64,000 nt of DNA from Bordetella sp. BOR01 (GCF_019218885.1 NZ_JAHUWT010000003.1:1-64000), one strand, 5' to 3'; shown: positions 51,994-60,962, counted from the stretch's first letter. A program made the numbers and translations. Notes: generated from the letters alone by a model not told the origin.

Positions 51994-52863
51994 TCAGCTA
52001 TCCAACCCGATATCCAGCACCCGGGCGCTGTGCGTCAGCCACCCCACCGCGATCAGGTCGACGCCGGTGGCAGCTACCTCGGGGGCCGTGTCCGGCGTGA
52101 TGCGGCCCGAGGCCTCGGTGACGGCACGGCCATTCACGCGGCTGACGGCGGCCCGCAGCGTGGGCAGGTCCATGTTGTCGAGCAGCACGACGTCCACGCC
52201 GATTTCCAGCGCTTCGTCCAGCTGCTCCAGCGTATCCACTTCGAGTTCGATCTTCACCATATGGCCAACGCCGGCGCGTGCCCGCTGCACTGCCTGGCGT
52301 ACGCCGCCGGCCACCGCCACATGGTTGTCCTTGATCAGCACGGCATCGTCCAGGCCATGGCGGTGGTTGCTGCCGCCGCCCACGCGTACCGCGTACTTCT
52401 GGACGAAGCGCAGGCCGGGCAGGGTCTTGCGGGTGCAGGTCACTTTGGCGCCATAGGACCGGATGGCATCGGCGATGGAAGCCGTGCCGGTGGCCACGCC
52501 GCTCAGGTGGCACAGGAAATTCAGCGCGGTACGCTCGGCCGTCAGCATGGCGCGCGCCGGGCCGGTGATGACGGCGATTTCGGAACCGGCCTGCAGCCGT
52601 GCCCCATCGGCCAGCACCGGCCGGAAGTCCAGGCTCGCATCCATCAGCCGGAATGCCAGGCGCGCCAGGTCCAACCCGGCCAGCACGCCTTCCTGGCGGG
52701 CCACCAGGCGCGTACGCGCCTGGGCATCGACCGGCACGATGGCGTCGGTGGTCAGGTCGCCCGCGCGGCCCAGGTCTTCCAGCAAGGCCGCCCGCACCAG
52801 CGGCTCGAGCATGATGGTTGGCAGCGGCGCGACGGGCATCGCCAGATCGGGGGCAGAGTCCAT
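51994..52863 (-). CDS. nadC: Nicotinate-nucleotide pyrophosphorylase (quinolinate phosphoribosyltransferase)
   Basis: It makes nicotinate mononucleotide from quinolinate and PRPP in de novo NAD synthesis. From ATG 52863 it has 289 residues; GTG 52875 is an alternative start. Family marks are [59 protein letters not shown] and [10 protein letters not shown], then [11 protein letters not shown]. It stands alone: nadA and nadB are not in the window. The upstream region carries operator-like sites and nrtR is upstream, so NAD-responsive control is likely. Confidence 0.95.
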   Translation of the reverse strand: MDSAPDLAMPVAPLPTIMLEPLVRAALLEDLGRAGDLTTDAIVPVDAQARTRLVARQEGVLAGLDLARLAFRLMDASLDFRPVLADGARLQAGSEIAVITGPARAMLTAERTALNFLCHLSGVATGTASIADAIRSYGAKVTCTRKTLPGLRFVQKYAVRVGGGSNHRHGLDDAVLIKDNHVAVAGGVRQAVQRARAGVGHMVKIELEVDTLEQLDEALEIGVDVVLLDNMDLPTLRAAVSRVNGRAVTEASGRITPDTAPEVAATGVDLIAVGWLTHSARVLDIGLDS

Positions 52864-52865
52864 AT

Positions 52866-52952
52866 TTATGCTCACGATGAGTATTTATGGGATAAAAAAA
52901 TCGGCAGATCTGCCGCAATACTTATGCTATGACTGAGTATAAGTGGTGTCAA
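52866..52952 (-). promoter_or_regulatory. nadC promoter with two candidate NrtR operators
   Basis: On the minus strand TTGACA (52947-52952), a 17-base spacer and TAGCAT (52924-52929) form a promoter. The pattern TTATGCT-N6-GAGTAT (plus-strand reading) occurs twice: 52922-52940, covering the -10 and spacer, and 52866-52884, covering the possible GTG start. Two copies on a promoter suggest a repressor site. NrtR is the obvious candidate, but binding is inferred. Confidence 0.55.
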
Positions 52953-53041
52953 GAGGGGATTGCCCTGGCGCAAGGCCCGGCTGCCTGCAAGAGCGCCCCA
53001 ACACCCGTGGGCATAACGGTTTCTGCCAACACAGCCGGCGT

Positions 53042-53980
53042 TTATTCGGGCTGGCGCGCCAATGGCAGCTTGCTGCCCGCAATGGCGCGCTCGAGCAGCA
53101 CGTCGCGCCGGAAGCGAAACAGTTTGGCCGGCCGGCCGGCGGTGCCGGTCGCCATGCCACCGGTTTCCTCGACCAGGGTTTGTTGTTCGATCAGGCGCCG
53201 AAAGTTCTGCTTGTGCAGGCCGCGCCCGGCCAAGGCTTCAACGGCCGTCTGCAATTGCAGCAGCGTAAAGGCCGGCGGCATCAGTTCGAACACGACGGGC
53301 CGATATTTGATCTTGGCGCGCAGCCGCGCAATGCCGGTGGCCAGGATGCGGCGATGGTCATGGCGCATGGCCTGCCCCGGCAGTGCGGCGCCGTCGGCGG
53401 GCGGCGCCTCGCGGGTGGCTTCGGGCACCAATCCGGCCTCGAACAACAATTCGTAGCGCTGCAGCACCATGTCTTCGTTCCAGGCGGCGCCGTCCAGCCC
53501 GAACGTCAGCGCCGCACGCTGGCGGCGCAATGCCTGTGCCGTGCGATCGCCCGCGGCCCGCGCCCAGGCCTTCAGGCGTGGCGCGATCAGGTCGTTGACC
53601 AGCACGGGCGGCCCGTCGCGGTGGTCTTCCCAGGGGAAGTAGCGGTACCAGTCCTGCCAGCCGACCTGCGCCACGCCGGTTTCGCCCGCTTCGCGCGTCA
53701 AGCCCAGATAGCTGACCGAGATGGTGCGCCGCCCGCCGTCGTCGGAACGATCGCGGTCGGCAAAGGTGTAGAGCTGTTCGATGTACCCCAGCGGGTGATG
53801 CGTCTGGGTTTCCACCCAGGCCCGCAGGCCGGCCTGCAAGGATCGATGTTCCAACTCGAACGGCCCTGCCGGCAACGCGCTGGCGTCTTCGGTGGTCAGC
53901 ACGCGCGGCTGGCCCTGCGTGACGGCCACCAGCACGGCGACGAGTTCGGCGGAAACAGAGCGTTCGATGGGATCGGTCAA
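53042..53980 (-). CDS. nrtR: NrtR-type Nudix-related regulator of NAD metabolism
   Basis: The 312-residue protein has an N-terminal Nudix-like domain (LVAVTQGQPRVL to GVAQVGWQDWYRYFPWED) in which the catalytic Nudix box is degenerate. The C-terminal winged helix (LQTAVEALAGRGLHKQNFRRL, LVEETGGM, GRPAKLFRF) is typical of NrtR. NrtR proteins repress NAD synthesis and lose DNA when ADP-ribose binds. It lies upstream of nadC on the same strand, with two similar operator-like sites between. Confidence 0.87.
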   Translation of the reverse strand: MTDPIERSVSAELVAVLVAVTQGQPRVLTTEDASALPAGPFELEHRSLQAGLRAWVETQTHHPLGYIEQLYTFADRDRSDDGGRRTISVSYLGLTREAGETGVAQVGWQDWYRYFPWEDHRDGPPVLVNDLIAPRLKAWARAAGDRTAQALRRQRAALTFGLDGAAWNEDMVLQRYELLFEAGLVPEATREAPPADGAALPGQAMRHDHRRILATGIARLRAKIKYRPVVFELMPPAFTLLQLQTAVEALAGRGLHKQNFRRLIEQQTLVEETGGMATGTAGRPAKLFRFRRDVLLERAIAGSKLPLARQPE

Positions 53981-54157
53981 GGCGGGGGGCGCGCGGCAAC
54001 GGTGGCGAAGCCTGGATTATAAGAGCCGGTGCGCTGCAACAGCCCCTTGCAAACGACACATGCCGTCAACCCCTTCGGGCCCTGCGGGGCCTAACATGAA
54101 AGGCAAGTCACGCAGGCAGCGGCACCGAGCCGCAACGCTGCGCAACAGGAGGTCATC

Positions 54158-54391
54158 ATGAACAAGACTGCCCGACAGAATGTTCCTTCCGAGCATGCCG
54201 ACGACCGCTGGCCGAAAGCGCCCACGCACGCCAGCAAGGGCACCGGCACCATGCCCATGCCCGATGACGCCCCCGACGTGGCCGGCCGCGCCCGGCGCGG
54301 CCGCGCCATTGCCGAACCGGGCGACCCGGGCGTGATCACGCCCGAAGACGACGTACTGGACACTTCGCGCCTGCATCGGCAGGGTCGTTGA
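54158..54391 (+). CDS. Hypothetical small hydrophilic protein (77 aa)
   Basis: A strong Shine-Dalgarno sequence (AGGAGG, 54148-54153) lies 4 bases before the ATG, so this short frame is probably translated. The 77-residue product has no signal, membrane helix or cysteine. It is rich in Pro, Asp, Arg and Ala and looks disordered (VPSEHADDRWPKAP). I do not recognise a family. It is convergent with the fimbrial chaperone gene. Confidence 0.65.
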   Translation: MNKTARQNVPSEHADDRWPKAPTHASKGTGTMPMPDDAPDVAGRARRGRAIAEPGDPGVITPEDDVLDTSRLHRQGR

Positions 54392-54398
54392 CACCCGG

Positions 54399-55193
54399 CT
54401 ATTTCGAGCCGGCCGCCTCGGTCAGGGTGCCAACCCCTTCGACCACCACGCCCAGGTCATTGATGACCGAATAAAACACGCGGGTGCCGGCGCCCTGTCC
54501 CGGCCGGCCCCGCCCCATCGGCAGGTCCACGCTCGCCCACGGTTTCAGCATATCCGGCGGCGCCAGCGCCTTGGCGGCAGGGTCTTTCCGGCTGCCTGTG
54601 CCAATGGCCAGGTCAAGCAGGGTCTGGTGAACCGGCGTGGGATTGGTGATGCGCAATACGCTGCCCTGCCCCTGCCGGCGGGATTCGAAACGCAGCGCTT
54701 CGTGCGCATTGAGTCCGGCCGCCGGCATCCCCGCGGGGCGGAAAAACAGCTTCACGCGGGTGCGAAAGGAAATCTGCAAAAGATCGGTCTGCGGGCTTCC
54801 CGCCTTGGGAGGAATTTCCAGGATATTCAGCCAATACACCGATTCCCGGTCAGCGGGTGGGCCGGCGCGGCCGGTGTACATGATGCGCAGGCGTTGCGTG
54901 GCGGCTGGTTCCAGGCGCAGTATGGGCGGCACCACCAGGAACGGCACCGCGATGTTCTGCGGATCGGCCGCCCGGTCTCCGGTATCGATCCACACCTGCA
55001 GCAACACCGGCTGGCTTGCCTCATTGGTCACCCGCGGCGTGGCTTCCGGCTGTTTTGCCGAAATGATCAATCGGGTATGGCTGAGCGATACCCCGCCCTG
55101 TGCCACGGGCACGGCCAAAGCCAATATCGCGATCGCCACGCAAGCCTGGCGCAGCAGCGCCCGGATAGTCCGGTGTAGGGTTCGATATCGCAT
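54399..55193 (-). CDS. Fimbrial chaperone (PapD-like), second copy
   Basis: The 264-residue periplasmic chaperone has a signal ending near AQGGV. Its two immunoglobulin domains show SHTRLIISAKQPEATPRVTN, QPVLLQVWIDTG, YWLNILEIPPK, FRTRVKLFFRP and HQTLLDLAIG. These match the PapD family's subunit-groove residues. It ends the fimbrial operon, 5 bases behind the adhesin gene. Two chaperones in one operon suggest that one serves the tip adhesin. It is not identical to the first chaperone (58.8 kb). Confidence 0.92.
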   Translation of the reverse strand: MRYRTLHRTIRALLRQACVAIAILALAVPVAQGGVSLSHTRLIISAKQPEATPRVTNEASQPVLLQVWIDTGDRAADPQNIAVPFLVVPPILRLEPAATQRLRIMYTGRAGPPADRESVYWLNILEIPPKAGSPQTDLLQISFRTRVKLFFRPAGMPAAGLNAHEALRFESRRQGQGSVLRITNPTPVHQTLLDLAIGTGSRKDPAAKALAPPDMLKPWASVDLPMGRGRPGQGAGTRVFYSVINDLGVVVEGVGTLTEAAGSK

Positions 55194-55198
55194 ATGGG

Positions 55199-56308
55199 CT
55201 ATTTGTAGTCCAGCGTGAACGTCACCGACGAACGTACCGTGCCGGGGGTGATGGCCGGTTCGGTTTGGTACAGCGAGGCCTGCAGCGGCACGGTGTAATT
55301 GCCGGCCTGGGCGGGGTCGTATTCAGTCAGGGGATACACCGTGCCGAAAGTCACCGGCGTGCCGTCGCCCCTTGCCAACTGGATACCGATTCCGCTTGCC
55401 GTGGAAGACGGGGCAAGCGCCACGACGCCTTGCGCGGCGTTCAATATGCTGGTGGTGGGCGCAAAGCTGTACCCAATACTCTGGTACCCCGCGGGGCAAT
55501 TGTTGAATGCCAGATTGAATGGCCGGGTTGCCGCCGTGCTGCCTATACCGTTGAACGCAGTCAGGGAAACGGTTGAGAACACCACATTCACGTTCGGCGT
55601 CGTGCACGTGCCGCCCGCAACCAGGGCAATGGTGTTGGGCCGCGCCTGGGCGATCCGGTAAGTCAGTCCTCCTACCGAGCTCAGGTTGCCGTCGGCCTGA
55701 AGGTGCCGCAAGTACATGGGATCGAAAATCGTGACCATCGCGGGCAATACCGCGTTCTGGCGCCGATACAAGCGAATCTGGACGTCCGCCCCCACGGAAA
55801 AGGGTTGGCCGTTGTTGTACGAAATGGGAAAAGACACGGGCGGCGTCTGCTGCCCGCCCGTCGCGATCGTCAGGGGCTGCCAGTCGGAAGCCTGGCCGTT
55901 GACGGTGAAACGCCAGCGTGCCACGTAGCTCAAGGCAGGGTCGTTGGTCATGTACAGGGCGTAGGCCTGGCCATCGACATTCACAGAGCCTTCCCGCACG
56001 TACGGCGGGTATCCCTGCACGGTCAATTGCGCCGTGCCCGCGGACTGCAGCAAGGGCAGCGGCGTGCATCGCCACGCAGTGGGGTTCGGTGCGCTCAGCC
56101 AGGGCCCGATCGGATCGCCGACCTGCGTATCGCGGCCCACGAATATCGTGGCCGGACTGAAGTACTGGTAATAGATGTGGCCCGACGAACTGGCATCGCG
56201 AAGGCAGTCGGCCCAGAAGCCGTCGGCATGCGCGGCGCAGGCTGACAATGCCAGCGCGGCCAGCCCGAAGCGGGCCCCGGCGTGCCGGCGCTTGTCAGTC
56301 TGGATCAT
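55199..56308 (-). CDS. Two-domain fimbrial tip adhesin
   Basis: The 369-residue precursor from MIQTDKRRHAG has a signal ending AAHAD. The first half (about 25-210) has no pilin pattern and should be the receptor-binding domain, with two cysteines (WADCL, WRCTPL). The second half is a pilin domain with a cysteine pair (GTCTTPN, NNCPAGY) and a donor-strand-type end VTFTLDYK. This is the usual adhesin architecture of chaperone-usher fimbriae. It starts inside the last 14 bases of the usher gene. Confidence 0.87.
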   Translation of the reverse strand: MIQTDKRRHAGARFGLAALALSACAAHADGFWADCLRDASSSGHIYYQYFSPATIFVGRDTQVGDPIGPWLSAPNPTAWRCTPLPLLQSAGTAQLTVQGYPPYVREGSVNVDGQAYALYMTNDPALSYVARWRFTVNGQASDWQPLTIATGGQQTPPVSFPISYNNGQPFSVGADVQIRLYRRQNAVLPAMVTIFDPMYLRHLQADGNLSSVGGLTYRIAQARPNTIALVAGGTCTTPNVNVVFSTVSLTAFNGIGSTAATRPFNLAFNNCPAGYQSIGYSFAPTTSILNAAQGVVALAPSSTASGIGIQLARGDGTPVTFGTVYPLTEYDPAQAGNYTVPLQASLYQTEPAITPGTVRSSVTFTLDYK

Positions 56309-58850
56309 GTTCTGCTCCTGGGGCCGGGCCGCACGTGGCGTCCAGCTCGCGAAAGCCCGCCCCCCGCGGCGCGGCAATCCGGGTCACGTCATAGGGCACG
56401 ACACAGTTTTTTTCCGCCTCGTCGCCCCATCTGACCGATATCGTCCCCTTCCGGGCAGGCAAGCGCACCAGCGCCTGGCCCGCCTGCGCCACGAAGCCGA
56501 TGTTGTTGCCTTGCGGGTCCAGGACGGCAGCGCCGAACGGCAAGGTGTTTCCCTGCAGGTCGGTAAGCGTCATCAGCACCGAATACCCGCTTTCCGTTTC
56601 GAACTGGACCAGGGCAATGGCCCCGGCGGTGGGTGCCAGGCGCCGGCTGGTCTCTTTGACCTCTACATCGGTGGAAAGCCCTTTGGGGTCGATTTCAACC
56701 GTATTCTGGCGGTATGGACTCAGGTAGGGAACAATGGCCCGCCCCCGGCGATCGAGCCGTACGCCGCTGTAATTGGTGACGCGCGCGCCCCGGGCATCCC
56801 TGGCCTCGACCAGGGCGGCAGTGTCGCCCAGCATCGGGCCCAGCACCACGCCGCCCGAATACGCCACGATGCCACCCGAGATGCTGGCGCTGTATTGCTT
56901 GTAGCCGCTTGCGCCGGAGGCACTCGCCCCGATATTGGCAAACGGCGCCGACCACGATCCCGAGGCGCCGCCCGTGGTCTCGCGCGGGCCCGGCCGGCCA
57001 TCGACCGTGCTGGCGAAGGCGCTGTAGCCGAACTGGTTGTCGCTGCCCGCCACGCCCGAGACCGAGGCCTGCACCCCCTGGGAATGCTGGTCCCGGCTAT
57101 AGCTGGCGCTGAGGTTCGGCGCCCCCAGTCCAGCCCCTAGCGGCACTGACAGGGTCAGCATGACCTGGTTGTTCCATTCTCCCGAAGCAAGGTTGCGCGT
57201 CCGTCCGGCACTGATGCCGTAGTTCACTTTCCTGAACCGGTTGTTGTATTGGGCCTGGAACTGAGTGTCGGCCCCGCTTCGGCCCCAGTAATCTTGCCGC
57301 GAGGCGTTCAGGCTGAGGGCTCCCCAGCCTTCGGGCAGTGTTTGTGTCAGGCTCAACTGGAAACGGTGGCGCCGGTCTTCCAGCGACCGGTACGGCCAAT
57401 CGGGATCGCCGCCGGAAAGCCCGCGCAACACGAATGCATCCGTGGCTTCGTAATAGCCCGAGCTGGAATACCGGTAAGCCGCCAGCGCCACGTTGGTGCC
57501 GACCACGGGCAGTATGTTCGAATAGGCCAACCGTATGCGATGGCCGTTGTGATCGTCGTCGTCCAGCTCGGTACGGGCGTAGATAAGATCCGACGAAAAT
57601 GCGCCCAGCCGGGTATTGAGCCCGACGCCGCCCGCGATGGCGTTGTACCCATCGGCGGCCGTGATGCCGGTGTAGCCGGTGACCACGTTGGAAAACCCAT
57701 GCCGCAGGGTGCCCATGAAGAGCGAGGGCGTATCGTCCACCAAGTTATTGCGGAACTGGCCTGCCGTCAGGCTGTAGCGCGTTACGCCCGGACGCAGCAA
57801 TTCGGGCATGGACGCGAATGCCACGGTAAACGTGTGTTCGCTGCCATCGGCCTCGGTAATCGTGACCCGCAGGTCGCCGCCGAAACCAGTGGGGTACAGG
57901 TCATCGATAATGAACGGCCCCGGCGGCACGGTGGTTTCGTAAATCAGGTTGCCCTGCTGCGTGATACGCACCCGGGCGTTGCTGTTGGCGATGCCCTGCA
58001 CTACCGGCGCGAAGCCGCGCTGCGAATCGGCATACATGCGGTCTTCGGACGAAAGCTGCAGGCCCCGGAAGCTGAGGCTATCGAAGACCTGTCCATCGGT
58101 AATCGCATCCCCCACCGTCAGTCGGCTGCGCCACGGCACGATACCCCGCTCGGCATAGGCGGCAATGCCCTGGTACGACGTGCCGCGCCCGCTGCCCGCA
58201 TTCAGCGCGCTTCGATAGCGAAGCCGCCATTTCCCCACGTTCAAGCCGGCCCGCAGGCCCAGGTAATGGCTGGTATTGCTGCCCAGCGACGATGCAGAAC
58301 TATCGGTGTGATAGGCCAGGTAGTCGTACTGCAGCATGCCTGCCGTGATGCCGTCGTCCCAGAGTTCGGGGCTGACATAGCCGCGGGCGTGCCGCCGCAG
58401 CAGCGTCTGCGGTGCTGTCATGTCCAAACGCAGTTCCGCGCTGTCGAAGACGGCCTGCGCACCCTCGACGATTTCGCCCAGCGGCTGGCATACCGGGCCA
58501 TCCTGCAGGGCGGCACGCACATCGGCACCCACCGTGTCGAGATCGAAGCCGACGCTGTCGAGCAACTGGATATCGAAACAAGGCTGCGCCCCGTCGGCAC
58601 CCATGGCAGGAAGGCGAAAATCGACCCGGTAGCGGCCTTTCCATGCGTCATTGAGCGTCACGTCGACCCGGTGTACCCCTGCGGGCATGGCAGTGCCTTT
58701 CGAAAACATGCGGATATCCACCGGCGAGCGCAAGAACGAATCGTCGAACTCGACCTCTGCGGTGTACGCCGGCGGCGCGCAAGCCAAGGTGATTCCCGCC
58801 ATGATTGCCCGCCGCCATGATCGGGTTAACTGGCGAGTTTTTGCTGGCAT
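56295..58850 (-). CDS. Fimbrial outer-membrane usher (FimD/PapC family)
   Basis: From ATG 58850 the protein has 851 residues. The N-terminal signal and NTD (VEFDDSFLRSP, then MFSKGTAMPAGVHRVDVTLN) are followed by a 24-strand barrel region (LGLRAGLNVGKWRLRYRS; PGPFIIDDLYPTGFGGDLRVTI plug). C-terminal domains end FRELDATCG. Ushers assemble and secrete fimbrial subunits handed over by chaperones. It overlaps the chaperone gene by 25 bases and the adhesin gene by 14. The open frame extending upstream to 59555 is not coding. Confidence 0.94.
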   Translation of the reverse strand: MPAKTRQLTRSWRRAIMAGITLACAPPAYTAEVEFDDSFLRSPVDIRMFSKGTAMPAGVHRVDVTLNDAWKGRYRVDFRLPAMGADGAQPCFDIQLLDSVGFDLDTVGADVRAALQDGPVCQPLGEIVEGAQAVFDSAELRLDMTAPQTLLRRHARGYVSPELWDDGITAGMLQYDYLAYHTDSSASSLGSNTSHYLGLRAGLNVGKWRLRYRSALNAGSGRGTSYQGIAAYAERGIVPWRSRLTVGDAITDGQVFDSLSFRGLQLSSEDRMYADSQRGFAPVVQGIANSNARVRITQQGNLIYETTVPPGPFIIDDLYPTGFGGDLRVTITEADGSEHTFTVAFASMPELLRPGVTRYSLTAGQFRNNLVDDTPSLFMGTLRHGFSNVVTGYTGITAADGYNAIAGGVGLNTRLGAFSSDLIYARTELDDDDHNGHRIRLAYSNILPVVGTNVALAAYRYSSSGYYEATDAFVLRGLSGGDPDWPYRSLEDRRHRFQLSLTQTLPEGWGALSLNASRQDYWGRSGADTQFQAQYNNRFRKVNYGISAGRTRNLASGEWNNQVMLTLSVPLGAGLGAPNLSASYSRDQHSQGVQASVSGVAGSDNQFGYSAFASTVDGRPGPRETTGGASGSWSAPFANIGASASGASGYKQYSASISGGIVAYSGGVVLGPMLGDTAALVEARDARGARVTNYSGVRLDRRGRAIVPYLSPYRQNTVEIDPKGLSTDVEVKETSRRLAPTAGAIALVQFETESGYSVLMTLTDLQGNTLPFGAAVLDPQGNNIGFVAQAGQALVRLPARKGTISVRWGDEAEKNCVVPYDVTRIAAPRGAGFRELDATCGPAPGAEHDPD

Positions 58851-59593
58851 GATGCTGCGCTCTTGCTCTGCCCGGACGTATCCCCCCCAAAGTCGTTGAT
58901 CACGCTGTAATGCACCGCCAGGCCCGCCGAGGGCGCGCCCTTGAGCTGCAAGTCGAAGGCCCGCTCGCTGGCGGGGGCGATCATGCGGTCTTGCCGGCTG
59001 GGCAGCTCGCCGGCCATGCTGCCGTCGGCGCGGCGCAATAGCAGCGAACGAAACGTAATGTGGTAGGGCGTGGGGTTGCTGACGCGCAATTTCCTGGCGG
59101 CGGCATCGTAGCTGAAACATAACTGTTCGTGCGCCCGGGCTGCGGTACCGGCCAGCCCGGCAGGCCGATAAAACACCTTGATGCGCGTCCGGAACGAGAA
59201 CATCAGAAGGTTGTCTCCCGCGGCCAGATTCTCGGCAGGCTTCGGCGGTATCTCGACGACGTTCAACCAGAACAGGCTTTCCTGTCGGCGCTCGGCAACA
59301 TCGCCCATGCGAATGACGCGCAGCGCCTGTCCTTTCTGTGCCTCGATCCGCGCAACGGGCGGCGTCAGTACGAAAGGCGACTTCGCCTTTTGGGGCGTGG
59401 CGGCGAAATCGCCGTCGTCGATCCAGGCCTGCATCAGCACGGGCTGCTTGCCGTTGTTTTGCACCTGCACGGTCACTTCGCCAGCCGCCCCGTCGATCAC
59501 CACGCGCGTGCCGTGGATCACAATGGCAGCGGCCGACATTCCCGCCCAGCCGCACAGGGCCAAAGCCATCGAGTATTTGATTAGTGAGATCAT
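58826..59593 (-). CDS. Fimbrial chaperone (PapD-like), first copy
   Basis: The 255-residue chaperone has a signal ending MSAAA, then the PapD core: HGTRVVIDGAAGEVTVQVQN, QPVLMQAWIDDG, LFWLNVVEIPPK, FRTRIKVFYRPAG and SNPTPYHITF. It shares the FRTR..K.F.RPAG pattern with the second chaperone, so duplication is possible. It precedes the usher and would carry the major subunit. Confidence 0.93.
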   Translation of the reverse strand: MISLIKYSMALALCGWAGMSAAAIVIHGTRVVIDGAAGEVTVQVQNNGKQPVLMQAWIDDGDFAATPQKAKSPFVLTPPVARIEAQKGQALRVIRMGDVAERRQESLFWLNVVEIPPKPAENLAAGDNLLMFSFRTRIKVFYRPAGLAGTAARAHEQLCFSYDAAARKLRVSNPTPYHITFRSLLLRRADGSMAGELPSRQDRMIAPASERAFDLQLKGAPSAGLAVHYSVINDFGGDTSGQSKSAASCQQKLAS

Positions 59594-59678
59594 TTGGACG
59601 AAGACGCCTATGGCCTGTTGATCGAAGCCGCGCGGGCGCGCAAGGTAGCCGCCGTGCTGCCCATCCGGCGCGGCCCTC

Positions 59679-59816
59679 TTACTGGTATTGAATGGTGTAG
59701 TCGACCCTGGAGACCCGCGGACTTGCCGCCCCTACGCGCAGCGAGCGCTGCAAAGCGTTGAGCAATTCGATCTGCATGCCATCGGCGGTGGCCCTGACGG
59801 GCCGGCGAAATTGCAT
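59679..59816 (-). pseudogene. Remnant of a second fimbrial subunit gene
   Basis: From ATG 59816, which keeps an AAGGAGAG ribosome site, the frame has only 45 residues. Its end (MQIELLNAL, then RVDYTIQYQ) matches the C-terminal part of the major subunit (VQVQLLNAL, then RVDYTIQYE). The signal peptide, cysteines and body of a pilin are missing. It looks like a pilin gene collapsed by deletion. Confidence 0.6.
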
Positions 59817-60056
59817 CGCTGCTCTCCTTGGATGAGAACGACAAAATCGCCTGAACGATGATACGCGCAAGTTTTTCACCTGAGGAGTACGGGCGCACCT
59901 CGGCAGAGATGCGATCGATGAAACAATCCACCTTCGAATTTCCAGATTGGCCAGCTTCATGCAAGCAATCTGCCGCACGGATCGTTTGCGCAAGCAGGCG
60001 GGTTTGACGCCGCCCCTGCCGGATCAGAATGCTGCCTGCAGCCCGCTGACGCGCAC

Positions 60057-60593
60057 CTACTCGTACTGGATGGTGTAATCCACCCGCGTCCCGACGGTGC
60101 CGGCAGTGGCCGGGCCGGTGGCGTAGTAGCGCGCGAAATAAGACATGGTGCCGGCACCGCTGGAAATATCGACCGCGGTGTCGCCCTGGTTCAACCGGCC
60201 CACCGCGATAGGCGCCGAGAGCGCGTTGAGCAATTGCACCTGCACATTGCCGGCCGTGCCGGTAACGTTGTTCAGGTGACCCGTGATGGCGTCGACGCTG
60301 GGGCCCATCTCGAAATGCGTATGGGCGGTGTTCAGGGTCGGGCCGGCGCAGCCCGTCAAATTGATATTGAACGGCGTGACACCGGCCGTGCTGCCCGCAG
60401 TAGCCAGTGCGGCGATCGAGGCGCTGGGCATGGTCACGGTGGCATTGTTGGTGGCGCCGTTTACCGAGATTTCGCAGGTAACGTCGGAAATCAGGCCTTC
60501 GAAATTAATGGTGCCGTCGATGGCAAACGCCGCAGACGAGACTGCCATGGCCGCGATGGCGGTTACCGGGATGATGTGCTTGGGGAACGTCAT
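60057..60593 (-). CDS. Major fimbrial subunit (pilin)
   Basis: The 178-residue pilin precursor has a signal ending SSAAFA. A mature pilin fold follows with one disulfide (VTCEI and LTGC) and the C-terminal donor-strand motif VDYTIQYE with penultimate tyrosine. CAGGAGAG precedes the ATG. It leads an operon that continues with the pilin remnant, chaperone, usher, adhesin and second chaperone. A low-complexity Thr/Ala-rich middle fits a surface-exposed subunit. Confidence 0.92.
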   Translation of the reverse strand: MTFPKHIIPVTAIAAMAVSSAAFAIDGTINFEGLISDVTCEISVNGATNNATVTMPSASIAALATAGSTAGVTPFNINLTGCAGPTLNTAHTHFEMGPSVDAITGHLNNVTGTAGNVQVQLLNALSAPIAVGRLNQGDTAVDISSGAGTMSYFARYYATGPATAGTVGTRVDYTIQYE

Positions 60594-60962
60594 GGTTACT
60601 CTCCTGTAGAGCCAAGTTGAACCCTCTCCGGGTAATGAAATTAAGAACGACTGGGTAAGGAGAGGACCGGATTATTCTTCTGGATTCAGAAGCGCGAAAA
60701 TTTCGCTTCAAATATCGCATCCGGCAAAGTTCGAGCAGAGAATACGGGCGAGGTTCAACCTTCCATTTGCGCTAGATCAAACATCAGGCCGACACCTTTA
60801 TTGCCAGCCGATGTAGAACGTATTAATGGAACAATCGACGGCAGATTTGGAAAGTTGATTCACATAAACGGGTTAATTCATGTGCCTCACGCGGCATTGA
60901 TTGCCGCTTGATTCTTCCCCGGGCCAGCTGGGGTGCACGGCCTGGCGGCGCCTGCGGAACAG
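60594..60962 (-). promoter_or_regulatory. Leader and promoter region of the fimbrial operon
   Basis: This AT-rich gap of about 370 bases, between the LytTR gene and the pilin gene, has no coding frame. It holds two overlapping inverted repeats: CTTCTG-GATT-CAGAAG (60677-60692) and GAAGCG-N9-CGCTTC (60689-60709). They could be regulator sites or alternate RNA hairpins. I see no long C-tract of the kind that switches Bordetella fim promoters. Confidence 0.45.

Noticed and set aside
58851-59555. Usher reading frame extended upstream through the chaperone gene
   Set aside because: The chaperone reads in a different frame with clear motifs. The usher begins at 58850 with a signal-like N-terminus.
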